In this document: positions 24,901 to 31,858 of the stretch, piece by piece
Numbering within the stretch: position 1 is the stretch's first letter
Layout of the letters: each line of letters starts with the position of its first letter
Source: DASYML01 sp036399835
GTDB lineage: Bacteria; Acidobacteriota; Blastocatellia; Pyrinomonadales; Pyrinomonadaceae
Direction of reading: 5' to 3'
Assembly: GCA_036399835.1 (NCBI GenBank)
Contig: DASWMI010000074.1
Location: forward strand, 1-45,099
Length of the DNA stretch: 45,099 nucleotides
Notes under the pieces: model-generated
The model's database searches: none
Seen by the model: the letters and a program-made list of their open reading frames with translations, nothing else
Told to the model about the DNA's origin: nothing
Translations under genes and position numbers: made by a program

Positions 24901-25579
24901 GATAATCGTCGCGCTTGCGGGCCAGCTCGGTCGGGCGCTTGAGCAGCTCGGCGAGTTCTCCGAGCCGCTGGCCCTTGCGGTCTTTCAACTCGTTGAAGGT
25001 CTGTTCGAGTTCCGTATATTTAAACTGCCTCTCGACTGTCCCGCCGTCCTTCGTCGGCATCTGGACCTTGATTACTTCCTGCTTCTTCTCTTCAGCCTCT
25101 TTGCGTATCTTATTTTTGGCCGACTCGCTGGTCGCCGTCTCGACCCTGTAATTGATCACGGTGATGCGGCCTCGCTGGTCCTGAAAGGGTTCCGTGATGG
25201 CATCGAGCTGTCTTTGAATGTCCGCGACTTCCTGGTCAATCTCTTTTCTTCTGGGAGCGGCCTCTTCCTGCGCGGCCTTGGCCTCTTCGTCAAGACGCTG
25301 GTATTCCGCGCTCTCCTTGACCTCGGCCTCGGTCGCGTTGCCGTTCTTTTTGATGTTTTGCAGCAGCCGGGTATAGCGCGCGACGAACTCTCGCTGGACT
25401 CCGCGCCAGGGCCTCTGCCCGTAGGCTTCGTCGTAGAGCGACCAGGCGACGACCGCCATCAGCAAGAGCGCGCAGACGAGCAGGATGCCGCTCGTCGAAC
25501 GGCTCACAATCGGGTCTGAAGCCGGAGCTTCATCAGGCTCCGGCTTGACCAGTTTGTCTGTCTCAGGACTCTCAGCCAC
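21914..25579 (-). CDS. Membrane-anchored eight-haem cytochrome c of the bc complex
   Basis: A 1221 aa protein with eight CxxCH haem sites (near residues 269, 322, 360, 388, 567, 708, 853 and 1051). One TM helix (about 31-48) anchors it; a long Lys/Glu-rich coiled-coil-like region (about 80-250) precedes the haems. Several haem modules end in GTKMPTF or MPNF-type Met loops of class I cytochromes. A Ser/Gly/Gln-rich linker (about 925-980) separates the last haem domain. GTG at 25579 is taken as start because GGAGGAG lies 8 nt upstream, removing an overlap with the cytochrome b gene. It probably passes electrons from the Rieske protein to the oxidase. Such a large haem subunit is unusual. Confidence 0.9.
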   Translation of the reverse strand: MAESPETDKLVKPEPDEAPASDPIVSRSTSGILLVCALLLMAVVAWSLYDEAYGQRPWRGVQREFVARYTRLLQNIKKNGNATEAEVKESAEYQRLDEEAKAAQEEAAPRRKEIDQEVADIQRQLDAITEPFQDQRGRITVINYRVETATSESAKNKIRKEAEEKKQEVIKVQMPTKDGGTVERQFKYTELEQTFNELKDRKGQRLGELAELLKRPTELARKRDDYLKNHVTGLTAKQVNDLLKKTDSFDYTIAGHQINVPQYNIVERCEVCHLGVREPLNIKASDMAPDGPGKKPDELANAFVSHPNRELLQIHNPDRFGCTSCHWGNGRATTSDVKAHGHNPFWITPMFEKENMQAGCQQCHSKDRVVQGADTLNLGKDLFQQRGCVGCHRYEGFDRETDSLTNARATISQLEEQIKANEKQSREDTETASQVEDDKEAQTLLAHAESMRVTNSQLAARIDQLNLQSRYLMMDQKKVGPNLKDVRLKLRKEWIPVWLQDPQSFRPGTKMPTFWRFGNDKMRDADGEEQIKAISAYLWQESFDGRVPQQQRGDAAHGKELFESRGCLACHSIGEGDNAVGGSFAANLQRVGDKASFDYIVRWIYNPRERWAPYCPKEKRDLTREDFEKKGLPFVFDRDHTVCPNDGAELQIQNMTVMPNFRLSPTDARDIASYLFSLSGQASYPDASFMDDASLKEKGKTLIKQYGCAGCHEIKGFEEEQRIGKDLTAEGATPIERLDFALLTKDAEDGRDPLNLHPEKKGEDKEWYTRKGFFEHKITEPSIYDQGKEKDPKDRLRMPRPFMKEEWRNALTTFLLGSVGPEGANIPSALFYNPNDRGRDIQEGWWVVKKYNCMGCHNIQVGQRSVLMDLPMYQSADMKDMLPPRLTSEGARVDPEWLLRFLRDPSLSDQKGAPEAGRSDKIVGQPPSQPQPSASPPAGNRQQANTSGGQGGGASQGGSSGQSVAANNQGSASQAAANFKPQPGLDRNGVRPYLKARMPTFNFSPNEVRALVRFFMAVSAQQEPYIKQNLEPLTESEKVVARQLFVSGTPCLKCHITGDAAHDKSAIAPNFLLASERLKPNWTYRWLLDPAQISPGTAMPSGLFKRDGERWVANVEKPPEVVNQYHGDHADLLVRYMFLMTPDEQRRLMATSPAATGGQPPSPKENQTAATSAGGPRISRINARQEGRRTKRLALLERAWPNARAPAVAFAVAHRPTDFSP

Positions 25580-25602
25580 CTCTTTAGCTCCTCCAGGGGC
25601 CG

Positions 25603-26649
25603 CTAGACATTGAACCAGGGCGTGACCCACACATACTTAATCGTAAAGACAAGTCGCAACAGCAGCTTGACCGGAAAGGCCAGCAGCACCGAAATAGCGA
25701 AGAACTGAAAAGTCAGATATTGAAGCAAGCTGGTCCGCGCCAGAATCTTGCGGTCCAGCTCGTTTCTCGTCATCAGCCAGTGAAAGAACAATCCGCCGAG
25801 AAGGTAAAAGCCTCCCACCACCAGCGCGCCGAAGATGGCCTTCCACGGATAGAGACCTAGAAACGAGAGACCCGGAAGCTGCGCGATGATGTCGTGGAGG
25901 TCTCGATTTTTGTCGAAGACGACGGCGTTGTGGTCCCAGGTCTGGCCGGGCCAGAACCAAATCCAGCCGGGGCCGCGTATGAACGTCCCGATGATAATCA
26001 GGATAATCCACATGAAAAAGCCCCAGCCGAACATCCCTATCGCAAAACGTTTTTGCCTGAACGAATAATAACCGTTGCCGAGCGGGTTGGCGTCCACATA
26101 AGGGAAGACCATCAGCCCGATGATGAGCAAGGTCGGCATTACGACGCCGGCAATCCACGGGTCGAAATAGACGAGCATCTCCTGTAGGCCCAGAAAATAC
26201 CAGGGCGCTTTGGAAGGGTTCATCGTCAGGTTGGGGTTGGCAGGCTCTTCCAGCGGAGCGTTGAGCGTGATGGACCAGACGTAGAGAATGACCGTCACGA
26301 TGACGGCGGAGAGAAACTCTATCCGCACCAGGTAGGGCCAGACGTGCAGCTCGCGCGCCCAACCCGGTCGCCAGGGCAGCGTCTTGCGATGATGCGTCTT
26401 CGCCAGTTGAGGGTCGCTCTCAAGCTTCTCAATCAGCCGGTCGTTATCACGCGCCTGCTTGATGCCGAGCCAGGTAAAGAAAGGGATAACCAGGAGCAGC
26501 CCGACGATGGGCACGTTGTCCGGCGCCGAAGCTATCTTCCAGAGCTGATGCCAGTCCTGAACAAAGAAGACCGCCCAGACGACGGCCAGCAACAGGCACG
26601 CGAGTAAGATGATCCTTCCGGTCGTGAGCTTGAAGCTGCGCTTTTCCAT
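25603..26649 (-). CDS. Cytochrome b, C-terminal half (subunit IV-like)
   Basis: A 348 aa protein with six or more hydrophobic segments. It contains the Qo-site region NPSKAPWYFLGLQEMLVYFDPW (PWYF in place of PEWY), as in subunit-IV/PetD-like and split cytochrome b proteins. An extra N-terminal TM helix (about 13-31) and extra C-terminal helices make it much longer than PetD (about 160 aa). It lies between the N-terminal cytochrome b half and the eight-haem protein. It completes the quinol-oxidising unit. Confidence 0.88.
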   Translation of the reverse strand: MEKRSFKLTTGRIILLACLLLAVVWAVFFVQDWHQLWKIASAPDNVPIVGLLLVIPFFTWLGIKQARDNDRLIEKLESDPQLAKTHHRKTLPWRPGWARELHVWPYLVRIEFLSAVIVTVILYVWSITLNAPLEEPANPNLTMNPSKAPWYFLGLQEMLVYFDPWIAGVVMPTLLIIGLMVFPYVDANPLGNGYYSFRQKRFAIGMFGWGFFMWIILIIIGTFIRGPGWIWFWPGQTWDHNAVVFDKNRDLHDIIAQLPGLSFLGLYPWKAIFGALVVGGFYLLGGLFFHWLMTRNELDRKILARTSLLQYLTFQFFAISVLLAFPVKLLLRLVFTIKYVWVTPWFNV

Positions 26650-26731
26650 CGCTTAATCTCTTTCGCCCGCTTAACTTGAAACCCGCCTGACAGGGAAAAG
26701 CCGAATCAAAAAATTTATAGAGCGCGTCCTT

Positions 26732-27661
26732 CTACTTTTTCTTCAAAGCCTTTAGCTCCGAGTCGAGCATGACGGGCGCAGGCCCGCTGATGCCCCCGTC
26801 CTTGCGTATACGCCAGAAGTGGACGGCCATAAAGATGGAGGCGACGAGCGGGATGCCTATGCAATGCCAGATATAAGAGCGCAGGAGCGCGTTGGCATCG
26901 ACAATCGAGCCGCCGAGCAGCCCGAAGCGCACGTCGTTATAAGGCGTCATCCCGAGTTGTGGACCAAAAGGCCCTTCGTGTCCGAGGCCCGGAGTGGCGC
27001 GCGCCATATTCGTGCCGACCGTCACGGCCCAGAAACCTAGCTGGTCGTCCGGCAACAGATAACCCGTAAACGACAGGAGCATCGTCAAGACGAGCAGGAC
27101 CACGCCGACACACCAGTTGAATTCGCGCGGCCTCTTGTAAGAGCCTGTCAGGACGACGCGAAACATGTGCAGCCAGGTTGTGATAATCATCAGGTGCGCC
27201 GCCCAGCGGTGCATATTTCTGAGGAGCTTGCCGAAAGGCACGTCGTGCTCCAGGTAAAGTATGTCGCGGAAGGCTTGAACCTTCGTCGGGTGGTAGTAGA
27301 ACATCAGGAGCACACCCGTAAAGGTGAGCACGATAAAGAGGTAGAAGGTGATGCCGCCCATGCCCCAGGTAAAGTTGTAGCGCACGGCATCGCGGTTGAC
27401 CTTCGCAGGATGCAGGTGCAGAAAGACGTTTGAGAGAATCGCGAGGCTGCGGTTGCGTGGGTCCGAGCGGTCGTGCGAGACGCGAAAGATTGATTTCCAG
27501 AGCTGCGTCTGCTGCGGGTCTTTGTAGGTCTTGGCCTCTTCGATGGCCCTGTCCTTGAGCGCGACCGTCTCCTCGCGCACTCTGGCGACCAGACCCGTGC
27601 CTTGCGCAGTGCTGCCCGCAATCTGCTTGGTCTCTTTATCATCAGGGCGCTCAGGTTCCAT
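26732..27661 (-). CDS. Cytochrome b, N-terminal half (b6-like)
   Basis: A 309 aa protein with a charged cytoplasmic start of about 95 residues and four TM helices. Haem ligands are H151/H165 (13 residues between) and H266/H281 (14 residues between), the b6-type spacing in the second pair. The position of the b6f haem-ci cysteine (usually CLGGIT) reads WGMGGIT, so no covalent haem ci is expected. The quinol-site loop GTNMARATPGLG is present. GGAGGG precedes the ATG. It pairs with the C-terminal half gene 82 bp downstream. Confidence 0.93.
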   Translation of the reverse strand: MEPERPDDKETKQIAGSTAQGTGLVARVREETVALKDRAIEEAKTYKDPQQTQLWKSIFRVSHDRSDPRNRSLAILSNVFLHLHPAKVNRDAVRYNFTWGMGGITFYLFIVLTFTGVLLMFYYHPTKVQAFRDILYLEHDVPFGKLLRNMHRWAAHLMIITTWLHMFRVVLTGSYKRPREFNWCVGVVLLVLTMLLSFTGYLLPDDQLGFWAVTVGTNMARATPGLGHEGPFGPQLGMTPYNDVRFGLLGGSIVDANALLRSYIWHCIGIPLVASIFMAVHFWRIRKDGGISGPAPVMLDSELKALKKK

Positions 27662-27683
27662 AAGCCCTCCGGAATTTTGCCTC

Positions 27684-28394
27684 TTACAGCGGTATGTACG
27701 ACCCTGGCTCGTTGAACTGGGTCACGGCACCTTTCTCCCACTTGTAGAGCCTGCTGATGTCAACCACGATCTGTCCTTCGGCATCCAGCTCGACGTGCGC
27801 GCGGTCCATAGGGCGCGGCGCAGGGCCTTCAAAGTTGATGCCCTCGCTGTCGTAGCCGCTGCCGTGGCACGGACATTTAAACTTGTTCTCGCCGGCCTTC
27901 CAGTCAGGCGTGCAGCCCAGATGCGTGCAGCGCGCGTAGATGACGAAGAGGCGGTCCGGTGTCTTGTCCACCCAGACGCGATACTGCTGCTGCCATTTAT
28001 CGTCAACGCCGATGGCGTAATCGCCTGGCGCACCGATCTTAAAGACACTCGAAGGCTCGAAGATGGCGCGCGGCAGGAAGAAGCGTACAAACATCAGAAA
28101 GCAGGTCGTCAGGAATCCGGCGACGCTGGCCCAGACGATGCGCCGACGTATCTTGTTGACGGGGGGGTCGGGTGTGCTTTCAACCAGCGCGCCCGTAGCT
28201 TTGGCAGCCGCAGTCTTCGGGATACCTTTGGTGGTCGAGGCCGTCGGGGTCGTCGTAGCACGCGCAGCGCCGGGTGCGACGCGCGCGGCGGGCGGGGTGG
28301 CAGCGGGCACTTCCCTTTCGCTCGAACCACTCCCCTCGGCAGCCGTCTCCTTGCCAACCGCTTCAGGCGAGTTCGGTCTTTCAGTGCTGTCCAA
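27684..28394 (-). CDS. Rieske iron-sulfur protein
   Basis: The 2Fe-2S subunit of the quinol-oxidising complex. TTG at 28394 is preferred as start because GGGAGG lies 9 nt upstream; the frame is open six codons further. A Pro/Ala/Thr-rich N-terminal region of about 80 residues, unusually long, comes before the single TM anchor (about residues 85-106). Cluster motifs CTHLGC and CPCHGSGYD are both complete, so a high-potential Rieske centre with its disulfide is expected. It is the first gene of the minus-strand respiratory cluster, divergent from the glutaredoxin-like gene. Confidence 0.95.
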   Translation of the reverse strand: MDSTERPNSPEAVGKETAAEGSGSSEREVPAATPPAARVAPGAARATTTPTASTTKGIPKTAAAKATGALVESTPDPPVNKIRRRIVWASVAGFLTTCFLMFVRFFLPRAIFEPSSVFKIGAPGDYAIGVDDKWQQQYRVWVDKTPDRLFVIYARCTHLGCTPDWKAGENKFKCPCHGSGYDSEGINFEGPAPRPMDRAHVELDAEGQIVVDISRLYKWEKGAVTQFNEPGSYIPL

Positions 28395-28720
28395 AGTGCG
28401 CAGACCTCCCAATAACTAATGTGGTAGGACAGTCTTTGGGCATCCCCCGCTAGAGATGGAAACAGTCAGAAGCCCGTGCGTAGATTATACGTCTGCGCGC
28501 TTCAGAGTAAACTTTTCCTCTGCGAGTTTGGCCCCAGTTAGACGCTTTATCATGAAGAGCGCCGCGCCAGAATAAATTATAGAATGGCCCGGTAGCGATA
28601 TTTATACTCCCATTTACAATCTTATGGCAAGATTTTATTTCCATTTTTGACCCTCGGCAACCAGCCCTTCGGGGGCTGAGCCGGGGCGAGCCTGCGGGCC
28701 TGAAAGGAGCGCGGTCAACC
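28395..28720. other. Divergent intergenic region with a 5' hairpin
   Basis: A 326-bp region between the respiratory cluster and the glutaredoxin-like gene. It is AT-rich in the middle (28560-28650), where promoters for both directions are likely, although no convincing consensus pair stands out. A stable hairpin cagccc-ttcgg-gggctg lies at 28662-28678, about 43 nt before the plus-strand start codon. No known riboswitch pattern was recognised. Confidence 0.5.
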
Positions 28721-28975
28721 TTGAACGAAAAAGCGCGTGTGCGTCTCTACACGCGGCCCGGCTGTCATCTCTGCCTGGAGGCCAAACAGGAGATGCTGAG
28801 GGCCGGATGCGAGCACGAATACGAGCTGGAAGAGGTCAACATAGATGACGACCCGGCCCTCTCCGAGCTTTACGGATGGGAAATTCCGGTCGTCACGATC
28901 AACGGCATCAAGGCTTTCAAGTATCGCCTGACCGCAGACGAATTCCGACGCAAGCTCCGGCGTCTGAAGAAATAA
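28721..28975 (+). CDS. Glutaredoxin-like thiol protein (DUF836 type)
   Basis: An 84 aa thioredoxin-fold protein. It starts with TTG at 28721, with AGGAG 11 nt upstream. The motif RPGCHLCLEAKQEM is the redox CxxC at the start of the first helix. EVNIDDDPALSELYGWEIPVVTING carries the cis-Pro loop (IPVV). The length and CHLC motif fit DUF836/glutaredoxin-like proteins of unknown substrate. Thiol exchange, perhaps in cytochrome maturation given the neighbours, is an inference. It converges on bchH-N, 21 bp away. Confidence 0.88.
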   Translation: MNEKARVRLYTRPGCHLCLEAKQEMLRAGCEHEYELEEVNIDDDPALSELYGWEIPVVTINGIKAFKYRLTADEFRRKLRRLKK

Positions 28976-28996
28976 CCGGAGCAGTTGGGGCGTTGA

Positions 28997-31222
28997 TTAT
29001 GGCTGTAGATTCAAGGCTCTTGAGGTCTCTTCGATTGAAGCGAAGAGCTGCTGGCGCTCGCGCTCATCCCCAGATTGCCTGTAGGCCGCGAGCAGCTCTT
29101 TCAAAGAGGCGAGGTCTTTGTAGAGTCCTGCGCTTTCAATCGGCGGCGTGAGATAGGAGATTAGCTCTGCGTAGGAGCGGCGTTTGGCGATTGAGCCTTC
29201 CGAGGGGTTGTTGACGCTGTAGAGATAGATATTCGGCAGCTCTCCGATGAGGCGGTCGGGCCAGCACTCTGCGGAGAGTCCGACCTGCTTGCCCGGCATG
29301 AATTCCAGAGCGCCGTGTGTCCCTATGTGTATCACAGCGTCCGCCCGGAAAATCTTTTCGAGATAAGTATAGAGCGCCATAAAGCCGTGATGCGGCGCGC
29401 CGCTGCGAGCCATCAGGAGGCGCATCGGGTCGCCTTCGTAACCGAAGGTCGGCTGCACGCCGAGAAAGAGTTGGCCGAGCGTGATGCCCTGTATCAAGAG
29501 GTCGCCGCCAAAGCTATTGATGCGGCCCGGAGCGCTGCCCCACTCGCGCTCTATCTCTTCAACATGCGGGCACAAGCTCCTGTACTGGTCCACGCTCAGA
29601 CGATAAGCGACATTCGCCGTCGCTCCGTACTGCTCGGAGTTTCCCCCAAGCAGCAGCTCGCGCAAGGCGTCCGCGTCCTCCGGCACTTCAACCGCGTAGC
29701 CCTCAGCCTTCAAATTGCGCAGCATCTCCCACGCGCTCGGAAAGACATCCAGGTCCGCGGCAGTGCCTATGTTTCCCTTGTTCGGCGGAAAGCAGAAGAG
29801 GAGCATGGCAAGCTTGAGCTGGCTGCGCTCGGCTCTCTGCAAATGATTCCAGCGCCTGAGACGACGCGCCAACCTCAGGCAACGGTCTGCGAGCGGCACA
29901 GGCTCGCAGCCCCCCGCAGGCATCCCGCCATAAACAAAAGGCTCCGTCGCGCCGTCCAATTCGGGGATGGCAATCTGCATCCCTGCCTGCACCGGATTCA
30001 GACCCGTCCCGGATTCGAGCCAGGATTCAATCGTCTGCATGTCAAGACTGACAGCCGAGCGGAAAGGACGATTCAACCCGCGCAAGAACTGCGCCGCCGC
30101 CGCCGAATCATTCATCGCCGGACCGCCGACAAAGCTAAAGCCCGTCAGCGAGACGATCTGGCTCACGCGCGCAAAGCGCGAGGCTTCAACCGTTGACTCG
30201 TTGCCGGTTGAAGCCCGATGGCGCGAAGCACCCTTTTCATCATCTACAAAAAACTTCTCGCACGCCTCGCGGTTGTCCATCAGCGTCGAGATGGCAGGCA
30301 GCACAGCCAGCCCTTCATCCTCAATCGCGCGGATCAATCCGTCGTAATGCCTGCGCGTCTGGCTCACTATCTGCGGCCTCATCAGCAGCAGGCCGATGGT
30401 GCTCTCAGGCTCAAGCCTCGGGCCTGCGTTTTTCCGGCTGCGCCGTTCGTACCACTTGCTGTAAGCCTCGAAAGACTCGAAGAGCGCGGGCGCGTCCGGG
30501 TGGTAAATCGCCACGGCGGGCACGCTCTCTGGCGGCGGCACATCCAGACTCTTGAAACGCTGGTCCGGCACGTAATGCTTGAGGCTGTAGAGCAGCATAG
30601 AGCGTATGTTGGCGGGCGTCGGCTGAAGAAAATAGCAGAAGAGGTAGAGATAATTTTTGAGGTCGCGGAGCTTTCCAGCGCCCGGCACGAAACGCAGGAT
30701 GGAAGGCAGACGGTCGGCCAGCTTGAGATACTGCGTATGACTGCGAGGCTTGCGCTCTCGATAAGCGTGGGCCTGCTCGCCCATCCAGGAGCCAATCGTC
30801 CTCAACAGCCGCATGGGTCTCGTCGCGGCTTGGTTAAAGCTTTTGCCGGTCCCGCTCTTTTCGCTTGCAGCAGTCTCTCTCTTCCCAAACATGCGCCGGA
30901 AATCCAGACCGCCCATGCGCGTCTGGCGCATCAATTCCGGCATACAGTTAATCACGACGACGGCGTGATGCCGCGGGCCGTACTGGTCCAGCGCTTCGAC
31001 GAGCCGCGAGCCGTTCTCGCCATCCATCACATGTATGACAAAGACGACATCTGCCTCGCTCAGCTCAAGCCGGACCTCCTGCCATTCATCGTCCGCCAGA
31101 GACGCGCCGAAATTGTAAGCGGCCACGCGCAAGTCCACGCCGTACTCTTTCTGAATCTCGCGCTCGGCCTGCCTGAGCGGTAAGAGCAGGCTCGTTCCGA
31201 CGTAGATGGCGACAATCTTCAA
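28997..31222 (-). CDS. bchH: Mg-chelatase subunit H, N-terminal part
   Basis: A 741 aa protein equal to the first 55-60% of BchH/ChlH, the porphyrin-binding subunit that inserts Mg2+ into protoporphyrin IX. The N-terminal DUF3479-type region (MKIVAIYVGTSLLLPL, TRMGGLDF) is specific to the Mg-chelatase H branch and argues against CobN. The core motifs FGYEGDPMRLL, PHHGFMALYTYLEKIF and HIGTHGALEFMPGKQVGLS (His/Glu near residues 632-640) are intact. It ends cleanly at ALNLQP, where other H subunits continue. It starts with TTG with GAGGAG upstream. The C-terminal part is encoded upstream in the same direction, beyond a DUF2059 gene. Confidence 0.9.
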   Translation of the reverse strand: MKIVAIYVGTSLLLPLRQAEREIQKEYGVDLRVAAYNFGASLADDEWQEVRLELSEADVVFVIHVMDGENGSRLVEALDQYGPRHHAVVVINCMPELMRQTRMGGLDFRRMFGKRETAASEKSGTGKSFNQAATRPMRLLRTIGSWMGEQAHAYRERKPRSHTQYLKLADRLPSILRFVPGAGKLRDLKNYLYLFCYFLQPTPANIRSMLLYSLKHYVPDQRFKSLDVPPPESVPAVAIYHPDAPALFESFEAYSKWYERRSRKNAGPRLEPESTIGLLLMRPQIVSQTRRHYDGLIRAIEDEGLAVLPAISTLMDNREACEKFFVDDEKGASRHRASTGNESTVEASRFARVSQIVSLTGFSFVGGPAMNDSAAAAQFLRGLNRPFRSAVSLDMQTIESWLESGTGLNPVQAGMQIAIPELDGATEPFVYGGMPAGGCEPVPLADRCLRLARRLRRWNHLQRAERSQLKLAMLLFCFPPNKGNIGTAADLDVFPSAWEMLRNLKAEGYAVEVPEDADALRELLLGGNSEQYGATANVAYRLSVDQYRSLCPHVEEIEREWGSAPGRINSFGGDLLIQGITLGQLFLGVQPTFGYEGDPMRLLMARSGAPHHGFMALYTYLEKIFRADAVIHIGTHGALEFMPGKQVGLSAECWPDRLIGELPNIYLYSVNNPSEGSIAKRRSYAELISYLTPPIESAGLYKDLASLKELLAAYRQSGDERERQQLFASIEETSRALNLQP

Positions 31223-31296
31223 CTTCCTTCGGCTCCTCTATAATTACCGGACCAACTCACACACAGGGCGATGAAAATCAAGCCGGGCTTTTATCC

Positions 31297-31818
31297 TCAA
31301 CCGCGCGTCCTTCTTCCCGCTCTTCTGGTGTTGCGTCGAACGGGCGGGGGCGGCGGCTCTTTAAAATATCCCTCGGTCTTCATCCGTTCGACGACGCGTT
31401 GAGTGATGGCACGGCTTTTCGGCTCCACGGCATTCATGATTTCCTGCATCATGTTCGGCAGGACTTGAATCAACTTGCGGCCCACAGGGGTTTCATAAAA
31501 GACGATCAGGTCTTTGACTTCCTGCTCGCTCAGATATTTATCATAGATGGGGATGGACATCTCGACGACATCAAAGGTGCGCATCTCTTCTCTCATCAGC
31601 TCCCAGAACCTGTCGGGCAGCCCCGGCGAACCCTTTTTGACAGCTTCCATCTGCTGGTCCACAACCTGGCTGGCTACCTTATTACCGCCGGTCAGTTCGA
31701 GCAGCTTGCGGATATTCTGTTTCTTGGCCTCCGATTCAGGAGTCTGGGCCACTGCCAGAGAGCCTGCGCACAAAAAGAGAGAGACGATAAAAGCCTTGCT
31801 CATTCTTATTTTCATCAT
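31297..31818 (-). CDS. Secreted DUF2059 protein lying between the bchH halves
   Basis: A 173 aa exported protein. The ATG at 31818 gives a typical signal peptide (MSKAFIVSLFLCAGSLAVA, cleaved before QTPE); the frame is open 48 codons further into bchH-C but that overlap is unlikely. The DUF2059 core is clear: IPIYDKYLSEQEVKDLIVFYETPVGRK, then LPNMMQEIMN. The C-terminus is Pro/Arg-rich. DUF2059 proteins are of unknown function. It starts about 40 bp after the bchH-C stop and ends 74 bp before bchH-N, in the same direction, so the three may be co-transcribed. Confidence 0.85.
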   Translation of the reverse strand: MMKIRMSKAFIVSLFLCAGSLAVAQTPESEAKKQNIRKLLELTGGNKVASQVVDQQMEAVKKGSPGLPDRFWELMREEMRTFDVVEMSIPIYDKYLSEQEVKDLIVFYETPVGRKLIQVLPNMMQEIMNAVEPKSRAITQRVVERMKTEGYFKEPPPPPVRRNTRRAGRRTRG

Positions 31819-31858
31819 ACTCTTCGCATCCTTCTTGACTAACATGGCAGGCGACCGT

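Noticed and set aside
28645..28720. SAM-type riboswitch suggested by GGCAACC followed by a hairpin upstream of the glutaredoxin-like gene
   Set aside because: The other conserved parts of the SAM-I/IV core (the kink-turn and the downstream GGTGC segment) are missing, and the gene is not a methionine-pathway gene.
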